From: an uncultured Prevotella sp.
Lineage (GTDB): Bacteria > Bacteroidota > Bacteroidia > Bacteroidales > Bacteroidaceae
DNA length: 46,262 bases
NCBI GenBank assembly: GCA_900314935.1
Contig: OMXE01000028.1
Location: 1 to 46,262, forward strand
Direction of reading: 5' to 3'
Shown here: positions 7,713-14,867 of the stretch, in pieces
Layout: every line of letters begins with the position of its first letter
How positions within the stretch are numbered: position 1 is the stretch's first letter
Made by a program: the position numbers and the translations under genes
Notes under the pieces: model-generated
What the model was told of the DNA's origin: nothing
The model's database searches: none
Seen by the model: only the letters and a program-made list of their open reading frames with translations

Positions 7713-8030
7713 TTATTTATAGTGGTTAGACAATTCTGTTATACTTACTACCTCTGCGAAGACCTTTTCGCCTTGAATGATCTCACGAAACTCTATGCGA
7801 TACTGGTCATTAACCTTAACGGAGGATATACCCTCTTTATCACCATGCAGATGTTCGTAGTGCAGACCACCGTATCGAGTCAACTCTTGTACATTCGTTT
7901 GTTCCATCATCAAGTCAATGACACGCGTGTACTTCTTGACTATCTGGGGTTGAAAGCGATGGCTTTTATCGCTTGATTGCCCTTTCTCATAGAGTTCTCT
8001 AAGGTATTCCTTTTCAAAGGTGACGATCAT
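7713..8030 (-). CDS. higB: HigB-family toxin, RelE-like fold
   Basis: 105 residues from ATG 8030 (MIVTFEKEYLRELYEKG). The open frame runs further upstream, but a -7 box at 8050-8057 lies inside that extension, so the later ATG is chosen. Motifs of the HigB/RelE superfamily are visible: MEQTNVQELTRYGGLHYEHL, then VKVNDQYRIEFREI with the conserved Arg-rich strand, and a closing FAEVVSITELSNHY. HigB toxins are ribosome-dependent mRNA endonucleases. Paired with higA directly downstream. Confidence 0.85.
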   Translation of the reverse strand: MIVTFEKEYLRELYEKGQSSDKSHRFQPQIVKKYTRVIDLMMEQTNVQELTRYGGLHYEHLHGDKEGISSVKVNDQYRIEFREIIQGEKVFAEVVSITELSNHYK

Positions 8031-8049
8031 ACATTTTACGATTTTGAGG

Positions 8050-8139
8050 CAAAGATACAATATATTCTTTATATTCACAAATTTGTGAACACTTTTTTTA
8101 TGTTTGATACTAAAAATTACTTTTTCACAAGGCTTGTGA
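8050..8139 (-). promoter_or_regulatory. higBA promoter with two TCACAA/TTGTGA operators
   Basis: Minus-strand -7 box TATCTTTG at 8050-8057. A perfect 16-bp palindrome, TTCACAAATTTGTGAA, sits at 8074-8089 in the upstream promoter region, and TCACAA-GGC-TTGTGA at 8125-8139 repeats the half-sites. These are good candidates for HigA-HigB binding sites. Confidence 0.65.
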
Positions 8140-8173
8140 TGCAAATAACCTTGGTTGCAAAGAGGTAAAAGCC

Positions 8174-8235
8174 TATCTTTGCAAACAAACTCTTTGTGTA
8201 TCAAAATGAAAAGAATTGAAGTAACTGAATTATGA
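8174..8235 (+). pseudogene. Orphan promoter and 8-codon ORF (MKRIEVTEL start)
   Basis: A plus-strand TATCTTTG at 8174-8181 leads to ATG 8206, which encodes only nine residues before TGA at 8233. It looks like the start of a gene lost when the adjacent 55-bp repeat (8254) arrived. Functional status unknown. Confidence 0.35.
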
Positions 8236-8253
8236 CAAGCTTGAATGAGATGA

Positions 8254-8308
8254 TGTATGTGACAGGTACCAGGTTCCTGTCACTCTTTTTGATAGGGTAT
8301 GGTCTTTG
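8254..8308. repeat. 55-bp direct repeat, copy 2
   Basis: Second copy of 6927-6981. It overlaps the last nine codons of the lipoprotein gene, so the protein's C-terminus is encoded by repeat DNA. Confidence 0.85.
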
Positions 8309-8801
8309 ACAACGTTGACGAATAGACGAAACTGAATGTTGTTTCATAACCGTTAGGCGTGAGATTTGGATCATCTGTTCCCAAGTCGTATGTTGAAACG
8401 ACTGTCATGGAATAGGTCTCACCTTCTTTCAATGGACCAATCTCATAGTCAAGGTCGTAGGGACAAATGCATTTCACCATGACACCATCTTTAATCACAT
8501 CTAATTCCGTCACCGTAATTGTCTTACCTTCTATGCTGGCCTTGGCTTCAAACTTATCGGATGCGCAGTTGAAGACAGCATTAGCATGCTTCACCAAAAG
8601 GTTTCCTGCCTGAGTTCCTTTCAGTTCGAAATACTCATTATCTCCGATGGATCGTGACTCCACGTATGACTTGCACCCAGAATAGTTGAGGTTCGTCAAC
8701 GCGAACATTCTTTCAGGTTGTTCCTCGGGTGTTTCATCACTGCATGCCACCAAACCGAGTAAGGCGAAAACACCCCATAAAAACATGTACTTTTTCATCA
8801 T
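8280..8801 (-). CDS. Small lipoprotein of unknown function
   Basis: 173 residues. The lipoprotein signal peptide (MMKKYMFLWGVFALLGLVAC) has its lipobox at LVAC with the acylated Cys at 20. The mature part is predicted beta-rich and contains Cys pairs at NLNYSGCKSY and VFNCAS. I do not recognise a family; it may be an outer-membrane lipoprotein similar to small DUF-type lipoproteins of Bacteroidota. The terminal residues (TLSKTIPYQKE) lie in the 55-bp repeat, so the native C-terminus may have been replaced. Its promoter is unclear: AATCTTTG near 8838-8849 lacks the expected T. It stands alone, convergent with the orphan promoter at 8174. Confidence 0.75.
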   Translation of the reverse strand: MMKKYMFLWGVFALLGLVACSDETPEEQPERMFALTNLNYSGCKSYVESRSIGDNEYFELKGTQAGNLLVKHANAVFNCASDKFEAKASIEGKTITVTELDVIKDGVMVKCICPYDLDYEIGPLKEGETYSMTVVSTYDLGTDDPNLTPNGYETTFSFVYSSTLSKTIPYQKE

Positions 8802-8992
8802 TGCCTACATATTTAGTTGAACTCCTTTTTTATATAAACGCAAAGATTGCGAAATACTGCATCTACAAATGATAAACAATGTTAAGCACCGCTCATTTGG
8901 CTTCATTGCTTAAAGAGTAGTGCAAGGTTTGAAGGAGATGTGCCGCTAAATCAATTTCTTTTATCAAGTAATACTCCATAAGTTTTGTTTAT

Positions 8993-9106
8993 GTTGATAT
9001 TATATGTATTTTTGCAAAAAAGAAAGGAGAGATGTATGGGACTATTCGATAAATTCCTTGTATTGCTTGGGGCACGGAGTGTCATCAAGACGATAGAGAA
9101 AAGGAA
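8993..9106. repeat. 114-bp direct repeat, copy 2
   Basis: Second copy of 6981-7094, with one clear difference (TTATATG for TTATTTG). It carries the start of the small gene at 9036. Confidence 0.9.
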
Positions 9107-9157
9107 CTGGAGGACGAAATCGATGAGTTGCAGGACATCATCGATGAAATGGAGTGA
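9036..9157 (+). pseudogene. Frameshifted small coiled-coil protein gene
   Basis: ATG 9036, preceded by AAAGGAGAG, begins MGLFDKFLVLLGARS. After about 20 residues the sensible sequence continues in the -1 frame as EKELEDEIDELQDIIDEME and stops at 9155. A single indel near 9098-9100 explains this; the intact protein would be about 40 residues with an acidic coiled-coil end. The same lesion-bearing segment is duplicated at 7024. Family unrecognised. A short 5' leader with TATTTTTG is upstream. Confidence 0.5.
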
Positions 9158-9164
9158 TTACAAC

Positions 9165-9333
9165 ATGAAGGATTTACCGATTTTATGGCTGATATTTAAT
9201 ACCAAGATTGGGAGGGCAATCGTTTGTTTTATCTTGGCTGGTGCTGATCATTGCCCTCTGCCTGTTGGCGATTGCTGCGGTATGGACGTTGGTTAAGTTC
9301 TCCTTTTATACATGGTCGTTTCCTGCGTTTTAG
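9165..9333 (+). pseudogene. Frameshifted small membrane protein gene
   Basis: ATG 9165 begins MKDLPILWLIFNTKIG; the frame then reads unlikely sequence, while the +1 frame from about 9207 gives GGQSFVLS, then a clear membrane segment WLVLIIALCLLAIAAVWTL and the end FSFYTWSFPAF with a stop at 9331. One indel near 9205-9210 would restore a protein of about 55 residues. It begins 8 bases after the small coiled-coil gene, so the two were probably a small operon. Function unknown. Confidence 0.45.
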
Positions 9334-9443
9334 GTGGGTTGGTGGGTTAAAATGCGAATATTCCCAGCGTGGGAATAAAAAGAAAGGCTGTACTCGGGAA
9401 TATAAAAAACCACTTTTTGTTTTGCTATTTCGCTCATTTTTAC

Positions 9444-9451
9444 TATCTTTG
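9444..9451 (+). promoter_or_regulatory. -7 box for the large secreted repeat protein
   Basis: TATCTTTG, 27 bases before the ATG at 9479. The preceding TATTTCGCTCA resembles the region before the promoter at 12958. Confidence 0.65.
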
Positions 9452-9478
9452 TAACCAAATCAACAACAATCAACACTT

Positions 9479-12400
9479 ATGAAAAGAAGACTACTATTAT
9501 CAATGATGCTTGTGCTGGCCTGGATGGGCGCAGCGAGAGCAGACGAAGTGACGATTGGTAGCAAGACTACTACTATCTATACGCTACCCTTCAACACCTC
9601 TGAGCGCTATTCCCTGTCGCAGCAGATCTATACTGCTGATGAGATTGGAATGGCTGGAACCATTACTTCTCTCTCTTTCATGTACACTAAGGGGTTCATC
9701 GCGAATGGCATTAAGATCTATCTGAAAGAAGTGGATAAGACTTTCTTCGACTACAACCAAGACATGGTGCCCGTCACCGAGGATGACCTGGTGTTTAACG
9801 GTGGCTTCAGTGTTGCACAAGAAGACTGGACAACCATTACCTTGCAGAAACAGTTCGAATACAGCGGCTCCAAGAATCTGCTGGTCTGCTTCTACGACAC
9901 AAATAACGAAAATTATGGCTCTACTTGCACAGCTTATACCATACAAGCTGTTTCAGGTCAAAACCGGGCAATCTATTATTCTGATGCCAGTTTTATCAGT
10001 TTGGATAACATCAACAACTTCAGCGGCAGTTATAAATACGTGGCGGGGTACCGAAACTACATCAAAATCGGCATCACATCGAAATACACTGAGCCGGAAA
10101 CCCTAACCGTGTATGACGGAACGTCAATAAGCGAATACGTTCCTGCGTATATGTATTACTTTGACGACTTCACCAGAAGTCAATTCGTTATTCCTTCAAG
10201 CAACCTTGGCGACATGGCTGGTAAAACGATTACCAGCATGACGTTCTATACCCAAACAGAAGACATTCCATACACAACATTAGCAACCGTGGATGTCTAT
10301 CTGAAGGAAGTGGATTACACCAGAATCAATGAATTCGAACCGAAGACCAGTGATGCCATTGTGTATCAGGGTACACTCAGCGTGGTGAGTGCCGAGGGTT
10401 GCGGAACGTTAACCATCGACTTTGACGAACCATTCCCCTATAGTGGCGGTAACCTTCTGATAGGTATTGAGAATACTACTAATAAAGGTTATAATCTCAT
10501 CAAATTCTATGGTAAGGCTGTCACAGATGCTTCTGTCGCAGGAACAAATGAAAATAGTCTGGACGAAGTTACTGCAACCCAGTGTAACTTCATCCCCAAG
10601 ACCACCTTTACCTATGTTGTTCCCAACAGCACCATTTGTGAGAAGCCCAAGAAGCTGACAGTAAGTGATATTACAGAAACCACTGCCAAAGTGTCTTGGG
10701 AGAGTGATGCAGACCGATGGGAAGTGGAATTCAAGTCTTATGCCTCTGATACATGGCTGGGACCGCTGACCGTGACTCAACCAATGTTCAACATCACTGA
10801 TGGCCTTCAGACAGGCACCACCTATCAGGTACGGGTAAGGACCGTCTGCGATGCAACACATTCCAGTAAGTGGGCAGAGACCAGCTTCGTCACTGGAGTG
10901 ATCTCACCTCCAGTCAATTCTACTCCTGTAACCTACTACTATAGAGGTGTTAGTTGTAATTCAGACGGCATAAGTGAAATCGAAACCCCTATACAGATAG
11001 TGAAAGATGGTAACACGGTCTATATCCAAGGATTGGCCAGTGATGGAAACGGGCATATCTTACCTGATGCTTGGGCAAGGGGAACACTTAGCGGCACAAC
11101 ACTCACCATTCCTACAGGACAATATATGGGTGAATACAAAGGACACCAGATTTACCTCTTGGGATGTGACTATGATTCTGAAAACATTGAAGACATTACT
11201 TTTACATACAGTGTTGAAAGCAATACATACACCCTCAACAACTACCTGTTTGTAAACGCCAAGATGAATGATCTTTACTATTTCTGCTACATACAATCTG
11301 GTGCCGTCATCAATACCGTTGCTCCTCCCTCACTTGTAGAGGTTCCCGATGGTATCACGATAGAGACCAATTGGAAGATAGATGGCAATTACTCTTATGG
11401 TAGCACCAAAAATCCTGTGGAAAAAGCCATTGAGGTGGCCTTCGACGGAAATGACGTGTATATCAAGGGTATTCCCTATTACTTCCCCGATGCATGGATG
11501 AAGGGAACCATCAATGGTAACACTGCTACCTTTGCCTCTGGACAGTTCGTAGGAGAAGACAACTATGGCAAGGAGTACATGGTTGGCTCTAATAATCTGG
11601 AAGATGTCGTGGATATCGTATTTAGCTTCGATAGCAGTACCAAGACATTTGTTCTTACCACACCATATCTTGTTGAGAATACCCAAGAATCGTTAATAAC
11701 GAAATATTGGGGGTACTATGACAGGCTTACCGTTTGTCAGGGGGAGGCGTATGTACCTCAAGAAGTGGTAGTACCTGAGAACTTGGTGACGGAAGCATAT
11801 GTGTGGACAGGCAAAACCGTGGAATACGATGATGACAAGAACCCTGTATATACTGAATTTACCAAATTTGTCAATATCGGCTTTGATGGGAATGATGTTT
11901 ACGTGCAGGGACTCTGCAATGACATTCCCGATGCATGGGTAAAAGGGACGAAGAGCAATAATACCGTTACTTTCACTTCAGGACAGTATTATGGCAGTCG
12001 TAATTATTTGGGGGTGGACTATCCATACTACTTTGTGGGTTTCAATGGAACCACGAACTGTGACGTGTCGTTTACATATGATAGTACAACCAAGACATTT
12101 ACTACTGATACTAATACTTGGATCTATCTGAATAAACATTATCAATACGATTACGCGTACGAAAGATATTCTGAAAACAAGTGGACATGTATTGTTGAGA
12201 AGGCTAGCAAACCCGCCGATCCGTCCTTCAAGGAGGTTATACTCGAAGGTACCAGTTACCCGTATGTCACACTCGATGTTCCCATATATGATGTGAACGA
12301 TAATATGATGAATATTTACAAGTTGTACTATTGTCTGTATAGCGATGTTGAGCATGTAGTCCAGCCCATTGTGTTCACAAAAGACCTCTATAAATACCTT

Positions 12401-12766
12401 GACGAAACAATCACAGAGGTGCCCTATAATTACACTGATGATTATGACTTCTACAAGGGTGGCAGTAAGGTTTATCTCAACCAAGACAAGGACGAATTGG
12501 CTACATTCAACCGCATTGGTGTGCAGAGCATCTATTACGGCGGTCTGGCAGAAGGTCAGCCAGGCAATAAGAGTAATATTGTCTGGTACAATATCAAGGA
12601 ATTCACCACCCCAATTAGCATCACCACGGGCATTGATAATGGTCAAAGGGATTCAGTCGAAGGTCAAAAGGATGACTGGTACACCATTGATGGTCAGAAG
12701 ATGAGTGGGAAGCCCACGAAGAAGGGCGTGTATATTTATAATGGCAAAAAGGCAGTGGTGAAATAA
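9479..12766 (+). CDS. Large secreted repeat protein with FnIII domain and sorting tail
   Basis: 1095 residues with a signal peptide (MKRRLLLSMMLVLAWMGAARA). Two homologous beta domains of about 180 residues (20-200, 205-385; both with VYLKEVD/IYLKEVD and FPYSG/FEYSG) precede a fibronectin type III domain (about 388-470, KKLTVSDITETTAKVSWES). Three related modules of about 110-140 residues follow, each with GNDVYIKG...PDAWMKGT...TFASGQFVG, then a further beta region. The C-terminus (WYTIDGQK...KGVYIYNGKK) matches tails of two other secreted proteins here, suggesting type IX-like export or surface attachment. No catalytic domain is apparent; adhesion or glycan binding is inference. The three-fold module is unfamiliar to me. 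Confidence 0.8.
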   Translation: MKRRLLLSMMLVLAWMGAARADEVTIGSKTTTIYTLPFNTSERYSLSQQIYTADEIGMAGTITSLSFMYTKGFIANGIKIYLKEVDKTFFDYNQDMVPVTEDDLVFNGGFSVAQEDWTTITLQKQFEYSGSKNLLVCFYDTNNENYGSTCTAYTIQAVSGQNRAIYYSDASFISLDNINNFSGSYKYVAGYRNYIKIGITSKYTEPETLTVYDGTSISEYVPAYMYYFDDFTRSQFVIPSSNLGDMAGKTITSMTFYTQTEDIPYTTLATVDVYLKEVDYTRINEFEPKTSDAIVYQGTLSVVSAEGCGTLTIDFDEPFPYSGGNLLIGIENTTNKGYNLIKFYGKAVTDASVAGTNENSLDEVTATQCNFIPKTTFTYVVPNSTICEKPKKLTVSDITETTAKVSWESDADRWEVEFKSYASDTWLGPLTVTQPMFNITDGLQTGTTYQVRVRTVCDATHSSKWAETSFVTGVISPPVNSTPVTYYYRGVSCNSDGISEIETPIQIVKDGNTVYIQGLASDGNGHILPDAWARGTLSGTTLTIPTGQYMGEYKGHQIYLLGCDYDSENIEDITFTYSVESNTYTLNNYLFVNAKMNDLYYFCYIQSGAVINTVAPPSLVEVPDGITIETNWKIDGNYSYGSTKNPVEKAIEVAFDGNDVYIKGIPYYFPDAWMKGTINGNTATFASGQFVGEDNYGKEYMVGSNNLEDVVDIVFSFDSSTKTFVLTTPYLVENTQESLITKYWGYYDRLTVCQGEAYVPQEVVVPENLVTEAYVWTGKTVEYDDDKNPVYTEFTKFVNIGFDGNDVYVQGLCNDIPDAWVKGTKSNNTVTFTSGQYYGSRNYLGVDYPYYFVGFNGTTNCDVSFTYDSTTKTFTTDTNTWIYLNKHYQYDYAYERYSENKWTCIVEKASKPADPSFKEVILEGTSYPYVTLDVPIYDVNDNMMNIYKLYYCLYSDVEHVVQPIVFTKDLYKYLDETITEVPYNYTDDYDFYKGGSKVYLNQDKDELATFNRIGVQSIYYGGLAEGQPGNKSNIVWYNIKEFTTPISITTGIDNGQRDSVEGQKDDWYTIDGQKMSGKPTKKGVYIYNGKKAVVK

Positions 12767-12778
12767 GCCTACCCCAAG

Positions 12779-12803
12779 CCCCTCCCAAAAGGAGGGGTTT
12801 TTT
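12779..12803 (+). terminator. REP-like hairpin with T-run after secreted repeat gene
   Basis: CCCCTCC-CAAAA-GGAGGGG followed by TTTTTT, 12 bases after the stop. It has the form of an intrinsic terminator and belongs to the same repeat family as 5780-5812, so the repeat probably serves as terminator here. Confidence 0.75.
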
Positions 12804-12825
12804 GTTGAGTGAAAGACAAAATCGA

Positions 12826-12953
12826 AAAATACAAACAAAAACAAGCTTTTGTTTGGTATTTCGCTCGCTTATTGTATCTCTGGCTGCGCCGAAGATACTT
12901 TCGCTCGGAAATACAAACAAAAACAAGCTTTTGTTTGGTATTTCGCTCGCTTA
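12826..12953. repeat. Two 46-bp direct repeats upstream of thioredoxin-like gene
   Basis: The same 46 bases (around CAAACAAAAACAAGC and TTTGTTTGGTATTTCGCTCG) occur at 12826-12871 and 12908-12953, 82 bases apart. Each contains a CAAACAAAA/TTTTGTTTG inverted repeat. Copy 1 is followed by TATCTCTG, copy 2 by a proper TATCTTTG, so the promoter region seems to have been duplicated and one copy has decayed. Confidence 0.85.
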
Positions 12954-12957
12954 ATCG

Positions 12958-12965
12958 TATCTTTG
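12958..12965 (+). promoter_or_regulatory. -7 box for thioredoxin-like gene
   Basis: TATCTTTG; the first ATG is 10 bases downstream, so the leader is very short. Duplicated exactly at 7118. Confidence 0.7.
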
Positions 12966-12975
12966 CAGACGAAAT

Positions 12976-14865
12976 ATGAAAAACGATATGAAAAATCTAT
13001 TTACAGTTATTCTGCTTGCTCTCGTTGCATTGACGGGGCAGGCCAAGATGAAAGATGTTGTGTGGGAGCAGCCCACAGCATTCATGGGAGCAAGTAACTC
13101 CACGTTCGAAATCACTAAGGTAGAGCTGAAGCAGGCGGAGACGGTGTTGCACGTCACGGCCATTTACCGCCCGGGCAGGTGGATTCGCTTTGCCAAGGAG
13201 TCGTTTGTGCAGACGCCCGACGGCAAGAAGTACGCCTTTACGGGTGGTGCAAAGACCAACGAGAAAGAGTCCGACCTGCAGCCCGACTCGCTGTTCTGGA
13301 TACCTGAGAGCGGAATAGCCCATCTGGCGCTCCACTTCAAGCCTGTGCCTCAGGACACGAAGATGCTGGACTTCTCGGAGGGCGACATCGATGGGGCGTT
13401 CGGTTTCTGGAACATCTGCGACAGCAAGATGAAACAGAAACTGGTGCTGCCTGCTGAGTGGCAAGATGTGAAGTACGCGCAGGACGAGACGCTGCCTGCA
13501 GCCAAAATCAACAAGGGCGTTGCCACCATCAAGGTGAAGATGCTGGGCTACAAGCCGGGCATGAAATTGGATTTCTTTGTGGGCGGCTTTACACCACTGG
13601 GTAGGAAGGAGCGTTTTGAAAAGATGCTTCCGTTTGCCGACGACGGCACGGTGACGGTAGAGGTTCCCCTTTGGCTGACGCGCGAGGTGACGGTTGGCGT
13701 GTATGGATTGGCTTTCAGCAGCATCGTCATCGCCCCAGGTCAGGAAACGGAGATCCTCATGAAGATTTGTAACGACAACAAGCCGTTTGTGGCCTACAAA
13801 GGCTATATGGCCAAGACCAACATGGACCTGGTGAATATGAAGAAAGCCAACGAGTACTACGATTTCATCGGTAATGACGATGAGGTGTTCCTGAAGGTCA
13901 AGGAGTGTAAGACGAAGGAGGAGCGTATGCAATGCCTGCAAAATATCTTCGACCAGCGCGTGGCCACTATCAGGAAATCGAAATTGACCACAGCAGCCCA
14001 GGACCTTCTGTGCATGTTAGAAGAATCGAACTACATGGAATGGTTGCATCAGTTTAAATTCAAATATAGCAACTATTTTGTGGGTGAGGACGGAAAGGTG
14101 GTCTGGTCTCAACGCGATCTCTTTGAGAATATGGAGAAGAACAAAGACCTACTGACGCTTTCGGAGGAGGAAAAAGCCTACTCTTGGAAGTTCCTGAATG
14201 AGCCTACATCGCCCTGCAGCCAAGAGTTCTGGGAAGCCCTACTGAGCGTATACGATCCAAAAGCTGCTGAGAAGAATGACTATAACAACGAGCTCAGATG
14301 CATAGAGACGGCGAAGAATCCAGAGCTGGTGGAGATTGCGAAAATGCTTCTCGAAACCATGAAACATGAAGACTGCAAGAACGTCATCCGCGAGTACCTG
14401 GCCGAGCAGCAGCGCATTGCTGACGAGCTGTCCAATCAGCAGACCGTGTTCTATAAGGAACTGGACGACGTGGCCCCTGAAAACATCCTGCAGACCATCC
14501 TCGACCGTTACAAGGGCAAGGTGGTGCTCATCGATATCTGGGCCACCTGGTGCGGACCTTGCCGGGATGGACATAAGAAGATGAAACCCTGGAAGGCTAC
14601 GCTTAAAAATGAAAACATCCAGTTTGTCTATATCACCTCACCCACATCGCCCGTCGCCCTCTGGCAGGAGATGATCAATGACATCGACGGCGACCACTAC
14701 TACCTGACGGAGGAGCAATACAGTTACATCCTAGACAAGTATGAATCGGAGGGCATCCCCACCTACGCCATCTACGACAAACAGGGCAACCAGACCTTCA
14801 AACAGATTGGTTTCCCGGGTCTTGACATCTTTGTGCAAGAAGTGGATAAAGTGTTGAAAAAGTAA
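12976..14865 (+). CDS. TlpA-like thioredoxin-fold secreted protein
   Basis: 629 residues from ATG 12976; the ATG at 12988 (MKNLFTVILLALVALTGQA) gives a cleaner signal peptide and is an equal candidate. Residues 20-500 are a long beta then helical region of the kind attached to thioredoxin domains in Bacteroidota. The C-terminal 130 residues form a TlpA/ResA-type thioredoxin fold: VVLIDIWATWCGPCRDG with the redox pair WCGPC near 525, and the cis-Pro loop GIPTYAIYD. It probably acts as a periplasmic thiol-disulfide oxidoreductase. Followed convergently by gltD, with only 2 bases between their stops. Confidence 0.85.
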   Translation: MKNDMKNLFTVILLALVALTGQAKMKDVVWEQPTAFMGASNSTFEITKVELKQAETVLHVTAIYRPGRWIRFAKESFVQTPDGKKYAFTGGAKTNEKESDLQPDSLFWIPESGIAHLALHFKPVPQDTKMLDFSEGDIDGAFGFWNICDSKMKQKLVLPAEWQDVKYAQDETLPAAKINKGVATIKVKMLGYKPGMKLDFFVGGFTPLGRKERFEKMLPFADDGTVTVEVPLWLTREVTVGVYGLAFSSIVIAPGQETEILMKICNDNKPFVAYKGYMAKTNMDLVNMKKANEYYDFIGNDDEVFLKVKECKTKEERMQCLQNIFDQRVATIRKSKLTTAAQDLLCMLEESNYMEWLHQFKFKYSNYFVGEDGKVVWSQRDLFENMEKNKDLLTLSEEEKAYSWKFLNEPTSPCSQEFWEALLSVYDPKAAEKNDYNNELRCIETAKNPELVEIAKMLLETMKHEDCKNVIREYLAEQQRIADELSNQQTVFYKELDDVAPENILQTILDRYKGKVVLIDIWATWCGPCRDGHKKMKPWKATLKNENIQFVYITSPTSPVALWQEMINDIDGDHYYLTEEQYSYILDKYESEGIPTYAIYDKQGNQTFKQIGFPGLDIFVQEVDKVLKK

Positions 14866-14867
14866 TT

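Noticed and set aside
8206..8235. Functional leader peptide
   Set aside because: No attenuator-like structure or regulated gene follows; a gene remnant is more likely.
11978..12646. A 222-codon minus-strand frame in the large secreted protein gene
   Set aside because: Shadow of the repeated modules.
12997..13941. A 314-codon open frame on the minus strand, antisense to the thioredoxin-like gene
   Set aside because: No signal peptide, domain or composition typical of a real protein; rich in His/Leu as expected for a shadow frame of the plus-strand gene.
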